Of a stretch of DNA of 64,000 bases, positions 1 through 8,358 are shown one piece after another. Below the pieces are notes generated by a model. The model worked only from the letters and a program-made list of their open reading frames with translations. It ran no database searches and was not told the origin of the DNA. Source of the DNA: Acinetobacter apis. GTDB lineage: Bacteria > Pseudomonadota > Gammaproteobacteria > Pseudomonadales > Moraxellaceae. Position numbers and translations under genes: made by a program. How positions within the stretch are numbered: the first letter of the stretch is position 1; every line of letters starts with the position of its first letter. The stretch covers positions 930,001 through 994,000 of the forward strand of contig NZ_FZLN01000001.1 of the NCBI RefSeq assembly GCF_900197575.1. The letters are read 5' to 3'.

Positions 1-968
1 ACCAAATTGACCGTGCCATACGCCCTGCCACCTTAAGTGACTATATCGGTCAGCCTGTGGTGCGTGAGCAAATGGAAATTTTTATTGGTGCCGCGCGAGG
101 TCGTGGTGAAGCACTCGACCATACCCTGATTTTTGGCCCGCCAGGATTGGGGAAAACCACCTTAGCCAACATTATTGCACGTGAAATGGGCGGAAACTTA
201 AAATCTACATCAGGTCCAGTTTTGGAGCGTGCTGGTGATTTGGCTGCACTGCTGACCAACTTAGAAGAAGGCGATGTGCTGTTTATCGATGAAATTCATC
301 GTTTATCACCTGTAATCGAAGAAATCTTATATCCTGCAATGGAAGATTATCAGCTTGATATTATGATTGGTGAAGGTCCTGCTGCACGTTCTATTAAACT
401 TGATTTACCTCAGTTTACCTTGGTTGCAGCCACCACACGCGCAGGTTTACTCACCTCACCATTACGCGACCGTTTTGGCATTGTGCAACGACTTGAATTC
501 TACTCTGTAGAAGACTTAACTTTTATTGTCGAACGTTCTGCTCGTTTAATGGATGTTGTGACCAGTGCTCGTGGTGCAGAAGAAATTGCTCGGCGTTCAC
601 GTGGTACACCGCGGATTGCCAATCGCCTGCTTCGTCGTGTTCGTGACTATGCTCAAGTCAAAGGCACAGGTGAAATTACATCTGAAATTGCTGAGCGTGC
701 CTTAGATATGCTCAATGTTGACCGCTCAGGTTTAGATACACTCGACCGTCGTTACTTAAGCATGTTGATTGAACGTTTTGATGGTGGCCCTGCAGGAGTA
801 GACGCTTTGGCTGCAGCAATGGCAGAAGATACAGGTACACTTGAAGATGTTATTGAGCCTTATCTTATTCAGCAAGGTTATGTCATGCGTACAGCACGTG
901 GACGGATCGCCACCAATTTGGCTTATATTCAGTTTGGTTTAACACCACCTGAAACCGTCATACAATAA
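1..968 (+). CDS. ruvB: RuvB Holliday junction branch migration helicase (5' partial)
   Basis: ATPase motor of the RuvABC complex, which drives branch migration of Holliday junctions during recombination and repair. The frame is open from the window edge, reading [17 protein letters not shown] upstream of a GTG at 57, so the true start lies outside and roughly 15-25 residues are missing. Visible signatures are Walker [10 protein letters not shown], Walker B LFIDEIHR, sensor 1 AATTRAG, the arginine-finger region SPLRDRFG, and the C-terminal winged helix ending near FGLTPPE. The downstream neighbour is ybgC of the Tol-Pal cluster, a common gammaproteobacterial order. Identity is certain; only the start is unknown. 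Confidence 0.97.
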   Translation, partial: QIDRAIRPATLSDYIGQPVVREQMEIFIGAARGRGEALDHTLIFGPPGLGKTTLANIIAREMGGNLKSTSGPVLERAGDLAALLTNLEEGDVLFIDEIHRLSPVIEEILYPAMEDYQLDIMIGEGPAARSIKLDLPQFTLVAATTRAGLLTSPLRDRFGIVQRLEFYSVEDLTFIVERSARLMDVVTSARGAEEIARRSRGTPRIANRLLRRVRDYAQVKGTGEITSEIAERALDMLNVDRSGLDTLDRRYLSMLIERFDGGPAGVDALAAAMAEDTGTLEDVIEPYLIQQGYVMRTARGRIATNLAYIQFGLTPPETVIQ

Positions 969-980
969 AATAAATCGCAT

Positions 981-1026
981 GAAATCAAGGCAAGTGTGAT
1001 CTATTGATACGACTTGACCTGATTTC
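981..1026. repeat. Imperfect inverted repeat between ruvB and ybgC
   Basis: The arms are GAAATCA-A-GG-CAAGT (981-995) and ACTTG-ACC-TGATTTC (1012-1026), with a 16-nt loop and single-base bulges. There is no U-run right after the second arm. It could be a weak ruvB terminator or a regulatory structure ahead of the Tol-Pal operon. No clear -35/-10 pair is visible in the 105-nt gap. Confidence 0.4.
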
Positions 1027-1073
1027 ACTGATTTACCTCATCAGTACTTTTATTTAATAAAATGTGAAATGTC

Positions 1074-1496
1074 ATGACTGCCAATACAACCCATCAAGCA
1101 TTCAACTTTAAAATTCGTGTCTATATTGAAGATACTGATGCAGGTGGCATCGTATATCATGCCAATCATCTCCGTTTTATGGAGCGCGCTCGTACCGAAT
1201 GGTTACGAGTATCTGGCATTGACCAATATTGGCATCAAACCGATTACCAGTTTGTAGTTCGTCACATTGGTATTAAATATTTACGTCCAATATTAATGGA
1301 TGATTTAATTGCTGTAACAGCACGTGTTATTTCTTGTAAAACTGCATCATTTATATTGCAACAAAATATTTATCGTGGTGAAATCTTGCTTGCAGCTGGT
1401 GAGGTTGAGTTGGCTTGCTTAAATCAGCAACTCGTACCACGGAAATTGCCAGCAGAAATCATTACCTTGATTCAAAAAGACATGGCACAAGATTAG
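1074..1496 (+). CDS. ybgC: Tol-Pal associated acyl-CoA thioesterase YbgC
   Basis: Small cytoplasmic hotdog-fold thioesterase of 140 aa, the usual family length (about 130-140). The N-terminal motif EDTDAGGIVYHANHLRFMERAR carries the catalytic Asp of the 4HBT/YbgC family and the conserved Tyr-His-Asn. In E. coli this enzyme acts on acyl-CoA and is linked to phospholipid synthesis; it is encoded first in the tol-pal cluster. Here too it leads the cluster, 19 nt ahead of tolQ, so it is almost certainly co-transcribed. Function in envelope integrity is inferred from family and position. Confidence 0.94.
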   Translation: MTANTTHQAFNFKIRVYIEDTDAGGIVYHANHLRFMERARTEWLRVSGIDQYWHQTDYQFVVRHIGIKYLRPILMDDLIAVTARVISCKTASFILQQNIYRGEILLAAGEVELACLNQQLVPRKLPAEIITLIQKDMAQD

Positions 1497-1515
1497 GCTT
1501 ACATGACGTTTAACT

Positions 1516-2208
1516 ATGACAACTCAAACATCGCTACACATCACTGATTTAATTTTACAAGCAAGCCCTGTTGTCCAAGCAGTGATGCTCATTTTATTGA
1601 TTGCATCACTTTATAGTTGGTATCTAATTGCAAAACTGTCTATGGGCTTTCGTAAAGCCGCTGCACAAGATGAACATTTTCAAAAAATGTTTTGGTCTGG
1701 GGCTGAAATTGACACCTTATTTAACAATGCACAGCTCAATTCGAAGCGTAATGGCTTAGAAGATATTTTTTATGAAGGCTATGCTGAATTTAATAAACTG
1801 AAAAAACGTCATGCGTTGATCACACAAAAAATTGACGGCACAGAACGTATTTTACGTGTTGGATTAAGCCGTGACCAAAGCCTGTTAGAACATGGTCTAG
1901 GACATCTTGCAAGTATTGGCTCAGTTGCACCATATATTGGTTTGTTCGGTACGGTTTGGGGCATCATGAATGCCTTTATTGGTCTTGCTGCAGTCGAGCA
2001 AGTCACTTTGGCAACTGTAGCGCCAGGCATTGCTGAAGCATTGATTGCAACAGCAATTGGCTTATTTGCGGCTATTCCAGCAGTGTTGGCATTTAACAAC
2101 TTCACATCGAAAGGTGAAGCGATTTACTCAGATCGTGCCTTATTTGCCGAAGAAATGGTGGCTTTATTACAGCGTCAATCAATGGGCTTTTCTCAGGAAG
2201 CTGAATAA
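1516..2208 (+). CDS. tolQ: TolQ inner-membrane proton channel subunit
   Basis: MotA/TolQ/ExbB-family protein of 230 aa. It works with TolR to harvest proton-motive force and energise TolA during outer-membrane constriction at division. Three membrane segments are visible: about residues 15-38 (VVQAVMLILLIASLYSWYLI), 135-160 (ASIGSVAPYIGLFGTVWGIM) and 170-195 (GIAEALIATAIGLFAAIPAV). The signature LFGTVWGIM is intact. Its TAA stop shares one base with the tolR ATG (TAATG), indicating translational coupling. Confidence 0.96.
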   Translation: MTTQTSLHITDLILQASPVVQAVMLILLIASLYSWYLIAKLSMGFRKAAAQDEHFQKMFWSGAEIDTLFNNAQLNSKRNGLEDIFYEGYAEFNKLKKRHALITQKIDGTERILRVGLSRDQSLLEHGLGHLASIGSVAPYIGLFGTVWGIMNAFIGLAAVEQVTLATVAPGIAEALIATAIGLFAAIPAVLAFNNFTSKGEAIYSDRALFAEEMVALLQRQSMGFSQEAE

Positions 2209-2657
2209 TGGCGATACAGCGTTCAGGACGTTTTAATCGAATTAAAAAACCACTTAACAGCAATATGAATGTGGTGCCATATATTGATGTCATGTTGGTA
2301 TTATTGGTCATTTTTATGGTGACAGCCCCTATGATTTCGAGCAGTTTAAAAGTCGATCTTCCTAAAGCCAATAGTCAACCATTTGAATCAAAACAATCTC
2401 CTGCCATTGTTAGCTTAGATGCAGATGGACAATATTTTCTTAATTACAAACAGTTTAAAGATCAAGCCATGAATCTTGATCAACTAAAAGATGAGCTTTC
2501 AAAAGCGCAACAACATGCGGAAAGCGAAAATCAAAATTTAACTGTATTAATTAATGGCGCACAATCTCGACCTTATGGTGAAGTTGTCACCTTGATGGGC
2601 AGTTTACAAGATGCAGGTTTAACACAAGTTGGGCTACTTACTGATCCTGTTAAGTGA
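2208..2657 (+). CDS. tolR: TolR inner-membrane protein
   Basis: ExbD/TolR family protein of 149 aa, the partner of TolQ in the Tol motor. It has a short basic cytoplasmic N-terminus and one transmembrane helix (about residues 22-42, VVPYIDVMLVLLVIFMV). The Asp of that helix is the conserved proton-carrying residue. A periplasmic domain follows. The start overlaps the tolQ stop by one base, and the stop lies 3 nt before the tolA ATG. Family length and motif agree, so the call is firm. Confidence 0.95.
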   Translation: MAIQRSGRFNRIKKPLNSNMNVVPYIDVMLVLLVIFMVTAPMISSSLKVDLPKANSQPFESKQSPAIVSLDADGQYFLNYKQFKDQAMNLDQLKDELSKAQQHAESENQNLTVLINGAQSRPYGEVVTLMGSLQDAGLTQVGLLTDPVK

Positions 2658-2660
2658 TTT

Positions 2661-4025
2661 ATGAAAAAATTCCAAAAAACATCCGCGCGTCATGACAATT
2701 TAAAAGCGCTTGGCTTTACTGTTGGCATACATACTGTTGCGATCATAGGCTTACTTTATTTAGGCATGAGCCGACCTGTACCTGAGCCAAAAACCCTTCA
2801 AACCTATTTAGTGAGTTCTGATCAACTCCCAACAGAAAATAATGCGGATACCGTATCGCCTCCTGCACCTGAAATGCCTTCAAGTCAAACAGATACTCCT
2901 TTGTCTACGCCGCCTGTAAATAACGATCAAGCCGAAGCACAAACTGCTGCATTAGCTGCATTGGCACAGCAACAAGCGTTAGAAAAAATAAAAACAGAAC
3001 GCGAAGCAAAAGAAAAAGCCCAAAGTGATGCCAAGAAAAAAGCTGAAGCTCAAGAACAGGCGGATGCGAAACAAAAAGCGGATACAGAGGCTAAGCTCAA
3101 AGCGGAAAGTGATGCAAAGCAAAAAGCTGAGGCGCAAGCTAAACTAAAGACTGAAAGTGATGCTAAACGTAAAGCCGAAAACGACGCCAAGCAAAAAGCT
3201 GAAGCACAAGCCAAGCTAAAGGCGGAACATGATGCTAAACGTAAAGCCGAAAACGACGCCAAGCAAAAAGCTGAAGCACAAGCCAAGCTAAAGGCGGAAC
3301 ATGATGCTAAACGTAAAGCTGAAAACGACGCCAAGCAAAAAGCTGAAGCGCAAGCCAAACAAAAGGCTGAACATGATGCTAAACGTAAAGCAGAAAACGA
3401 CGCCAAGCAAAAGGCTGAAGCACAAGCCAAACAAAAAGCTGAAAGTGATGCCAAACGTAAAGCCGAAGCTGACGCCAAGCAAAAAGCTGAAGCACAAGCC
3501 AAACAAAAAGCTGAAAGTGATGCCAAACGTAAAGCCGAAGCTGACGCAAAACAAAAAGCTGAACATGATGCCAAGCGTAAAGCCGAGAACGATGCTAAGC
3601 AAAAAGCTGAGGCGCAAGCCAAGCAAAAGGCTGAACATGATGCTAAGCGTAAAGCTGAAAATGACGCTAAGCGTAAAGCCGAAGCGGAGGCCAACCAAAA
3701 GGCTGAAAGCGATGCTAAACAAAAAAATGCGGCACAACAAAAAGCTGAAGCGAAAAAAATTGCATCAGATGCTAAAAATCAATTTACCAATAAAATTAAA
3801 CAAGTGTGGGATGTTCCAGCAGGTTCAACTGGGAAAACAGCCAATGTACGTGTAACCTTAACCGATACAGGGGCTATAGCTTCAGTCATTGTTAACTCAA
3901 GTGACCCTGATGTAAAAGCCAGTGTTGAAGCTGCAGTAAAACAAGCTGCACCGTATCCATTACCAGCAGACCCTGATGCAAGACGAGAAGCGAGGTCATT
4001 TAGTGCAACGTTTACAGCAAAGTAA
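2661..4025 (+). CDS. tolA: TolA periplasm-spanning protein with long Lys/Ala repeat domain
   Basis: 454-aa envelope-spanning protein linking the inner-membrane TolQR motor to TolB/Pal at the outer membrane. Domain I is one N-terminal helix (about residues 17-36, GFTVGIHTVAIIGLLYLG) followed by a Pro-rich linker. Domain II (about 90-370) is a charged helical rod of KAE/DAK units. Domain III (about 373-454, from NQFTNKIKQVW to FSATFTAK) is the globular TolA C-terminal domain. Within domain II a 24-residue unit repeats almost exactly. Expect strain-to-strain variation in rod length. Confidence 0.95.
   Translation: MKKFQKTSARHDNLKALGFTVGIHTVAIIGLLYLGMSRPVPEPKTLQTYLVSSDQLPTENNADTVSPPAPEMPSSQTDTPLSTPPVNNDQAEAQTAALAALAQQQALEKIKTEREAKEKAQSDAKKKAEAQEQADAKQKADTEAKLKAESDAKQKAEAQAKLKTESDAKRKAENDAKQKAEAQAKLKAEHDAKRKAENDAKQKAEAQAKLKAEHDAKRKAENDAKQKAEAQAKQKAEHDAKRKAENDAKQKAEAQAKQKAESDAKRKAEADAKQKAEAQAKQKAESDAKRKAEADAKQKAEHDAKRKAENDAKQKAEAQAKQKAEHDAKRKAENDAKRKAEAEANQKAESDAKQKNAAQQKAEAKKIASDAKNQFTNKIKQVWDVPAGSTGKTANVRVTLTDTGAIASVIVNSSDPDVKASVEAAVKQAAPYPLPADPDARREARSFSATFTAK
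3123..3674 (+). repeat. 72-bp tandem repeat inside tolA
   Basis: Seven units of 72 bp, each encoding a 24-residue block (KAEAQAK-L/Q-KAE-H/S-DAKRKAE-N/A-DAKQ). Full units start at 3123, 3195, 3267, 3339, 3411 and 3483, then a 48-bp partial unit at 3555, then a full unit at 3603, with a degenerate tail to about 3725. Several units are nearly identical at DNA level. The frame is preserved because the unit is divisible by three. The low stop content of the repeat also opens long spurious frames on both strands. Confidence 0.95.
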
Positions 4026-4120
4026 TATTTTATTTGGCTGATCTGAAGTAAATTAAATAGGTACTATTTACTCTCAGCTCATGGATATAAACCTTTATTT
4101 ATTAGATGTGCACACTCATT

Positions 4121-5407
4121 ATGGACAAGAATCGTAAATATATATTGGCGCTTGCAGTAGCAATGACTTGTGGCGTCCTTCTGCCGACTACAGCTTCAGC
4201 ACAACTGCATTTAGAAATTGCAAAAGCACCAGATCAAAGCGCACCCAAAATTGCAATTGTACCTTTTGTAGATGACCAAGCCATTTATCCTATTGTAAAT
4301 AGTGACTTGAATCATTCAGGACGTTTTACAAGCGCAACCAACAACTTACCTTCTACAGGCACCATCAGTGATATTAATGCCGAGCAATGGAAAAATGCAG
4401 GTATTCCTTATGTTGTTGTCGGTAAAGTCAGCCAACCTGACCCAAATTCATATCAAATTCATTATCAACTTTATGATGTTGAAAAAAAACAATATTTACT
4501 CAATGAAGTAATCACGGCACCGACTTCACGCGTACGCCAAGCTGGTCATGCTGTCAGTGATGCGATATATCAAGCTCTCACAGGCATACCTGGCAGTTTT
4601 AGTGGTCGCATTGCATATGTATTAAGAAATCCTGCCAATTCAGGTCAAAGATATACATTGCAAATTGCAGATACCGATGGCGAACGACCAGTGACAGTAC
4701 TCGCCTCTCACTACCCGATCTTGTCTCCAACATGGACACCAGATGGTAAAAGTATTGGCTATGTTTCCTTTGAAAGCAAACGACCAAAAATTTATTTGCA
4801 AAACCTCTCAACGGGTCAACGTCAAGTTTTAACTGAATTTAAAGGTTTAAATGGCGCTCCAAGTTTTTCACCTGATGGAAAGTCCATGCTATTTACTGGA
4901 TCGATGGACGGAAACCCTGACATCTATCAAATGAATTTAGAAACACGGCAAACCGAACGCTTAACCAATGACTCTGCTATTGACACTGAAGCGCGTTATG
5001 CACCCGATGGAAAGTCATTTATTTTCACCTCAGATCGCGGCGGTTCGCCACAAATTTATCGCTATACATTTGCTGATGGCTCATCAAAACGTGTCACTTT
5101 CCGTGGAGCATTTAATGCGCGAAGTACCATCAGTACAGATGGCAAAAAACTCGCCATGGTTAACCGACAAACTGGCAGTAACTTTAAAATTGCAATTCAA
5201 GATTTAACTACGAATGTCTTTAGCGTACTTACACCAACCACGCTTGACGAATCACCAAGCTTTTCTCCAAATGGACAAATGGTGGTTTATGCAACACAAG
5301 AAGGAAACCGTGGACTACTCTCCATTGTTTCGATCAATGGTCAATTCCGTATGAATTTACCAAGTGAGCAAGGTGAAGTTCGCGAACCTGCTTGGGCACC
5401 TAAATAA
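4121..5407 (+). CDS. tolB: TolB periplasmic beta-propeller protein
   Basis: Periplasmic component of Tol-Pal, shuttling between Pal and TolA. I prefer the ATG at 4121 (428 aa) over the in-frame ATG at 4106, because it gives a compact signal peptide: DKNRK, a hydrophobic core about residues 7-22, and cleavage near TASA-Q. Neither start has a good Shine-Dalgarno sequence. An N-terminal D1 domain is followed by propeller blades with repeated SPDGK / TPDGK / APDGK motifs (for example FSPDGKSMLFTG). It follows tolA after an 80-95 nt gap, longer than the other spacers here, so an internal promoter is possible. Confidence 0.95.
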   Translation: MDKNRKYILALAVAMTCGVLLPTTASAQLHLEIAKAPDQSAPKIAIVPFVDDQAIYPIVNSDLNHSGRFTSATNNLPSTGTISDINAEQWKNAGIPYVVVGKVSQPDPNSYQIHYQLYDVEKKQYLLNEVITAPTSRVRQAGHAVSDAIYQALTGIPGSFSGRIAYVLRNPANSGQRYTLQIADTDGERPVTVLASHYPILSPTWTPDGKSIGYVSFESKRPKIYLQNLSTGQRQVLTEFKGLNGAPSFSPDGKSMLFTGSMDGNPDIYQMNLETRQTERLTNDSAIDTEARYAPDGKSFIFTSDRGGSPQIYRYTFADGSSKRVTFRGAFNARSTISTDGKKLAMVNRQTGSNFKIAIQDLTTNVFSVLTPTTLDESPSFSPNGQMVVYATQEGNRGLLSIVSINGQFRMNLPSEQGEVREPAWAPK

Positions 5408-5442
5408 TCTCAATGACGTATACCACTTTCATGGAAAAGAAA

Positions 5443-6012
5443 ATGAAAATTAAATATGCCGTAATACCAATGATCGCATCTGTGTTGCTGATCACAGGTT
5501 GTGCTAGCCGTAAACCTGTCACACCTGCTGTGGTCACTACCCCAGAAGCTTCTACGCCTGTTGCAGTAAATACAACTGGTTTAAGTGAAGATGCAGCACT
5601 TGATGCCAAAAATTTAACAGGTGCATCTGCTAAAGGTGTCACTGCTGAAAACAAAGCTTTCTTAGCAGACCGTGTTATTCGTTTTGACTACGATAACAGT
5701 TCAATTTCTCAAAAAGATTATCAAACATTACAAGCACATGCGCAATTCTTACAAGCCAACCCAACCTCGCATATTGCGCTGACAGGTCATACAGATGAAC
5801 GTGGTACACGTGAATATAATATGGCACTTGGCGAGCGACGTTCAAAAGCGGTACAAAGCTATCTTGTTTCAATCGGTGTTAACCCAAGTCAACTTGATAC
5901 TGTGAGTTATGGTAAAGAAATGCCAATTAACCCAGCTCACACGCCTGAAGCATGGGCTGAGAACCGCCGAGTAGAGCTGAATTATGAAGCTGTGCCGCCA
6001 CTGTTACGTTAG
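5443..6012 (+). CDS. pal: Pal peptidoglycan-associated lipoprotein
   Basis: Outer-membrane lipoprotein that binds peptidoglycan through an OmpA-like domain and anchors the Tol system. The start chosen is the ATG at 5443 (189 aa), which places a short basic n-region before the lipobox LITGC; a GGAAAAG sits just upstream. In-frame ATGs at 5413 and 5431 would lengthen the n-region. The OmpA_C domain (about residues 75-180) shows VIRFDYDNSSIS, LTGHTDERGTREYNMALGERR and NRRVELNYE. A strong terminator follows, so this ends the operon. No cpoB/ybgF gene follows. Confidence 0.96.
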   Translation: MKIKYAVIPMIASVLLITGCASRKPVTPAVVTTPEASTPVAVNTTGLSEDAALDAKNLTGASAKGVTAENKAFLADRVIRFDYDNSSISQKDYQTLQAHAQFLQANPTSHIALTGHTDERGTREYNMALGERRSKAVQSYLVSIGVNPSQLDTVSYGKEMPINPAHTPEAWAENRRVELNYEAVPPLLR

Positions 6013-6020
6013 ATAAAATT

Positions 6021-6048
6021 AAGGCGCTTGAAGAAAGCGCCTTTTATT
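6021..6048 (+). terminator. Rho-independent terminator after pal
   Basis: A 9-bp stem AAGGCGCTT / AAGCGCCTT (6021-6029 with 6035-6043), a 5-nt loop and then TTATTT. It closes the tol-pal operon. The last codon and stop of the convergent small gene overlap its 3' edge. Confidence 0.9.
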
Positions 6049-6247
6049 TATCTTTAAACTCAATTGAACTTGAACCTATGCTGATTGACGACTGCAATGA
6101 CTCAATTAAATCATGTTTATTAAACTCTTTATATTCAGGCTTTGCCTCATATTCAGACCATGCTGACTTGACACTTTCTTCTGAAATATCATTCAGATTA
6201 AAAGAGACTAGCGGTATTGATATTTCATCGAATTTTTTTGTTGTCAT
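6044..6247 (-). CDS. Small acidic hypothetical protein
   Basis: 67-aa ORF beginning MTTKKFDEISIPL. I chose the ATG at 6247 over the upstream GTG at 6256 because AAAGGTGA lies 8 nt before it. The product is acidic and polar (EESVKSAWSEYEAKPEYKEF, ending SIEFKDK), with no signal peptide or membrane segment. I do not recognise the family. It converges on pal, and its stop lies at the edge of the pal terminator. A good ribosome binding site and non-random composition favour a real gene, but no homology can be checked here. Confidence 0.5.
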   Translation of the reverse strand: MTTKKFDEISIPLVSFNLNDISEESVKSAWSEYEAKPEYKEFNKHDLIESLQSSISIGSSSIEFKDK

Positions 6248-6296
6248 CTCGGTCACCTTTCAACGCAAACTTGTTATATAATAAACATATCATGTT

Positions 6297-6397
6297 CTTG
6301 GCAACTTGTAAGTATTAAAAGCTCATATTATCTGTTAGAAGACAATGTTTAATTTTCCTACATATCCCGTCATATTTTCAGCTTTTACATTGCCAAG
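6297..6397 (+). promoter_or_regulatory. Nested inverted repeats in the fbp leader
   Basis: Two perfect 8-bp inverted repeats are nested: CTTGGCAA (6297-6304) with TTGCCAAG (6390-6397), and TAAAAGCT (6316-6323) with AGCTTTTA (6380-6387). They would close a 101-nt structure lying between a candidate -10 (TATAAT, 6277-6282) and the fbp Shine-Dalgarno (GGAG, 6414-6417). A structured 5' leader is the simplest reading. No known riboswitch class is recognised. Confidence 0.35.
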
Positions 6398-6426
6398 AAA
6401 TTGCATAATTTTTGGAGCACCTCGCT

Positions 6427-7398
6427 ATGTCGCATATTATATTATCCCAATATCTAAAAGAAAAAACGGGATGCCTCACACCAGAACTAGCCAGTGTCAT
6501 TGATGCCATTGCAAAATGCTGCCACATTATTGATTACCATCTACAACAAGGTGCTATTGCTGGAATTCTTGGCAGTGCAGAACATGAGAATGTACAAGGT
6601 GAAACACAAAAGAAGTTAGATATATTTTCAAATGATCAATTTATCGATGCATTACAAAAACATCCTAATGTTGGTGGTTTTGCATCTGAAGAATTGGAAG
6701 ATTTTACGCCAGCTCAAGAAAATGGCGAATACTTGGTTTTATTTGATCCCCTAGATGGCTCAAGTAATATCGATATTAATATGTGTGTTGGCAGTATTTT
6801 TTCAGTCTTGCCAGCCAAACAAGCTAAAACTGAACTTGAAGACTTTATGCAACCTGGTTCATGCCAAGTTGCTGCAGGTTATGTGATGTATGGCCCATCA
6901 ACAATGTTAGCATTAACATTTGGTGATGGTGTTGCCCTCTTTACTTATGATATTGACATTAAATCTTTTGTACTTACACAAGAACATGTCAAGATTCCAG
7001 AACAAACTCAAGAATTTGCGATTAATTCATCAAATCATCGTCATTGGGAAAAACCTGTTCAGCGCTATATCTCAGAATTGTTAGATGGTAAAACAGGCGT
7101 TCGTGGTAAAGACTACAACATGCGTTGGATTGCATGTATGGTTGGAGATATCCATCGTATTCTTAGCCGTGGCGGTGTGTTCATGTATCCTTATGACTTG
7201 AAAAACCCAGGTAAGCCTGGTCGTTTACGTCTAATGTATGAAGCGAATCCAATGAGTATGCTCATAGAGCAAGCAGGCGGTGAAGCCACAACAGGACGCA
7301 TGCGTATTATGGATGTACAGCCAACAGGTCTTCATCAACGCGTGCCTGTTATTTTAGGCGCGAAAGAAGAAATTAACATCATCGTAAGTTATCATTAA
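6427..7398 (+). CDS. fbp: Class 1 fructose-1,6-bisphosphatase
   Basis: Gluconeogenic enzyme hydrolysing fructose-1,6-bisphosphate to fructose-6-phosphate. The start is the ATG at 6427 (323 aa), set by GGAG 9 nt upstream. The FBPase class 1 metal-binding signature LFDPLDGSSNIDINMCVGSIFSV is complete, and the substrate-binding region GGVFMYPYDLKNPGKPGRLRLMYEANPM is conserved. In Acinetobacter, which grows mainly on organic acids and amino acids, this step is essential for hexose synthesis. It is likely monocistronic, with a strong hairpin downstream and a long leader upstream. Confidence 0.96.
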   Translation: MSHIILSQYLKEKTGCLTPELASVIDAIAKCCHIIDYHLQQGAIAGILGSAEHENVQGETQKKLDIFSNDQFIDALQKHPNVGGFASEELEDFTPAQENGEYLVLFDPLDGSSNIDINMCVGSIFSVLPAKQAKTELEDFMQPGSCQVAAGYVMYGPSTMLALTFGDGVALFTYDIDIKSFVLTQEHVKIPEQTQEFAINSSNHRHWEKPVQRYISELLDGKTGVRGKDYNMRWIACMVGDIHRILSRGGVFMYPYDLKNPGKPGRLRLMYEANPMSMLIEQAGGEATTGRMRIMDVQPTGLHQRVPVILGAKEEINIIVSYH

Positions 7399-7407
7399 AT
7401 TTTATGA

Positions 7408-7434
7408 GGGTGTAATCAGAGCTTGATTACACCC
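7408..7434 (+). terminator. Hairpin downstream of fbp
   Basis: A perfect 11-bp stem GGGTGTAATCA / TGATTACACCC (7408-7418 with 7424-7434) and 5-nt loop, starting 9 nt after the fbp stop. The following bases (CATTGGTATTTTC) are only moderately T-rich, so termination may be partial and allow read-through into the methyltransferase gene 13 nt downstream. Confidence 0.65.
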
Positions 7435-7447
7435 CATTGGTATTTTC

Positions 7448-8233
7448 ATGTCAATTATATATCTTGAGTCGAAAGACAACCCTAAAATTAAACATATTAG
7501 GGCGCTGACAGAGCAAGCAAGTTATCGCAAAAAGCAGCAACAAACGATTTTAGAAGGTACACATTTGTGTTTGGCATGGTTAGAAGCAAGCCGTCCAATT
7601 AAATCGTTATTCACCACAGAAGCTGCCTTACAACATCTTGATATAGAAAAAATACAAACGCTGTATACAGGCCATATTTTTATTTTAAGTGAAGTACTTT
7701 ATCGTGATTTAAGTACGCTTGGTACAAGTTTGCCATGTTTAGCAGTCATTGACTTACCTAGACATCAACATGCTATTGATTTTAACCAAGACACACTGAT
7801 TCTAGATGGTGTGCAAGATCCAGGTAATGTCGGTACATTATTACGTTCTGCAGCTGCAGCCAATATCAAGCAGATTTTATGTACACCTGCTGTCTCATCG
7901 ATTTGGTCGCCTCGTGTATTACGTGCCGGTATGGGCGCACACTTTTCTTTGTTTTGTTTTGAACAAGTCGATTTAAGCCGCGTCCTGCCTCAATTTAATA
8001 TTCCTGTCTATGTCACCAGTTCACACCAATCTAAAAGCTTATATTCAGAAGACCTTACACAACCATGTGTTTGGATTTTAGGCAATGAAGGGCAAGGAGC
8101 ATCTGAATATGCACTTGAACATGCCCAAGCGATCGCTATTCCGCAGCCTGGTGGGCAAGAATCTTTGAATGTTGCAATTGCAGGTTCTATTTGTCTATTT
8201 GAAATGGTGAGACAGCGACAAATTACCGCATAA
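7448..8233 (+). CDS. TrmH/SpoU-family RNA 2'-O-methyltransferase
   Basis: SAM-dependent ribose methyltransferase of the SPOUT superfamily, 261 aa. An N-terminal substrate-binding domain (about 1-105) precedes the catalytic knot domain. The three SpoU motifs are visible: LDGVQDPGNVGTLLRSA (about 117-135), ILGNEGQGAS (about 213) and PQPGGQESLNVAIAG (about 235-250). The Asn-Pro/Arg and GNEG residues for catalysis and SAM binding are intact. The overall shape resembles RlmB/TsnR-type 23S rRNA methyltransferases, but the target nucleotide cannot be deduced from sequence alone. Confidence 0.88.
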   Translation: MSIIYLESKDNPKIKHIRALTEQASYRKKQQQTILEGTHLCLAWLEASRPIKSLFTTEAALQHLDIEKIQTLYTGHIFILSEVLYRDLSTLGTSLPCLAVIDLPRHQHAIDFNQDTLILDGVQDPGNVGTLLRSAAAANIKQILCTPAVSSIWSPRVLRAGMGAHFSLFCFEQVDLSRVLPQFNIPVYVTSSHQSKSLYSEDLTQPCVWILGNEGQGASEYALEHAQAIAIPQPGGQESLNVAIAGSICLFEMVRQRQITA

Positions 8234-8358
8234 ACTTAACGATTATGCGTTCACAATGCGACCAAACTCATCTACACTGAAAATAACTTTAGATTATGTC
8301 AACCCATCTCAATTTTTAAACGTTATATATAAGTAAACGATTAAAATTGAGGTGGTAT

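Noticed and set aside
3050..3855. Long open frames on minus and in another plus frame inside tolA (150-214 aa)
   Set aside because: They arise from the in-frame 72-bp repeat, which is free of stops in several frames, and have low-complexity sequence with no independent start signal.
6078..6281. 67-codon plus-strand ORF opposite the small acidic gene
   Set aside because: The opposite strand has a good AAAGGTGA site and a hydrophilic, protein-like product; this frame does not.
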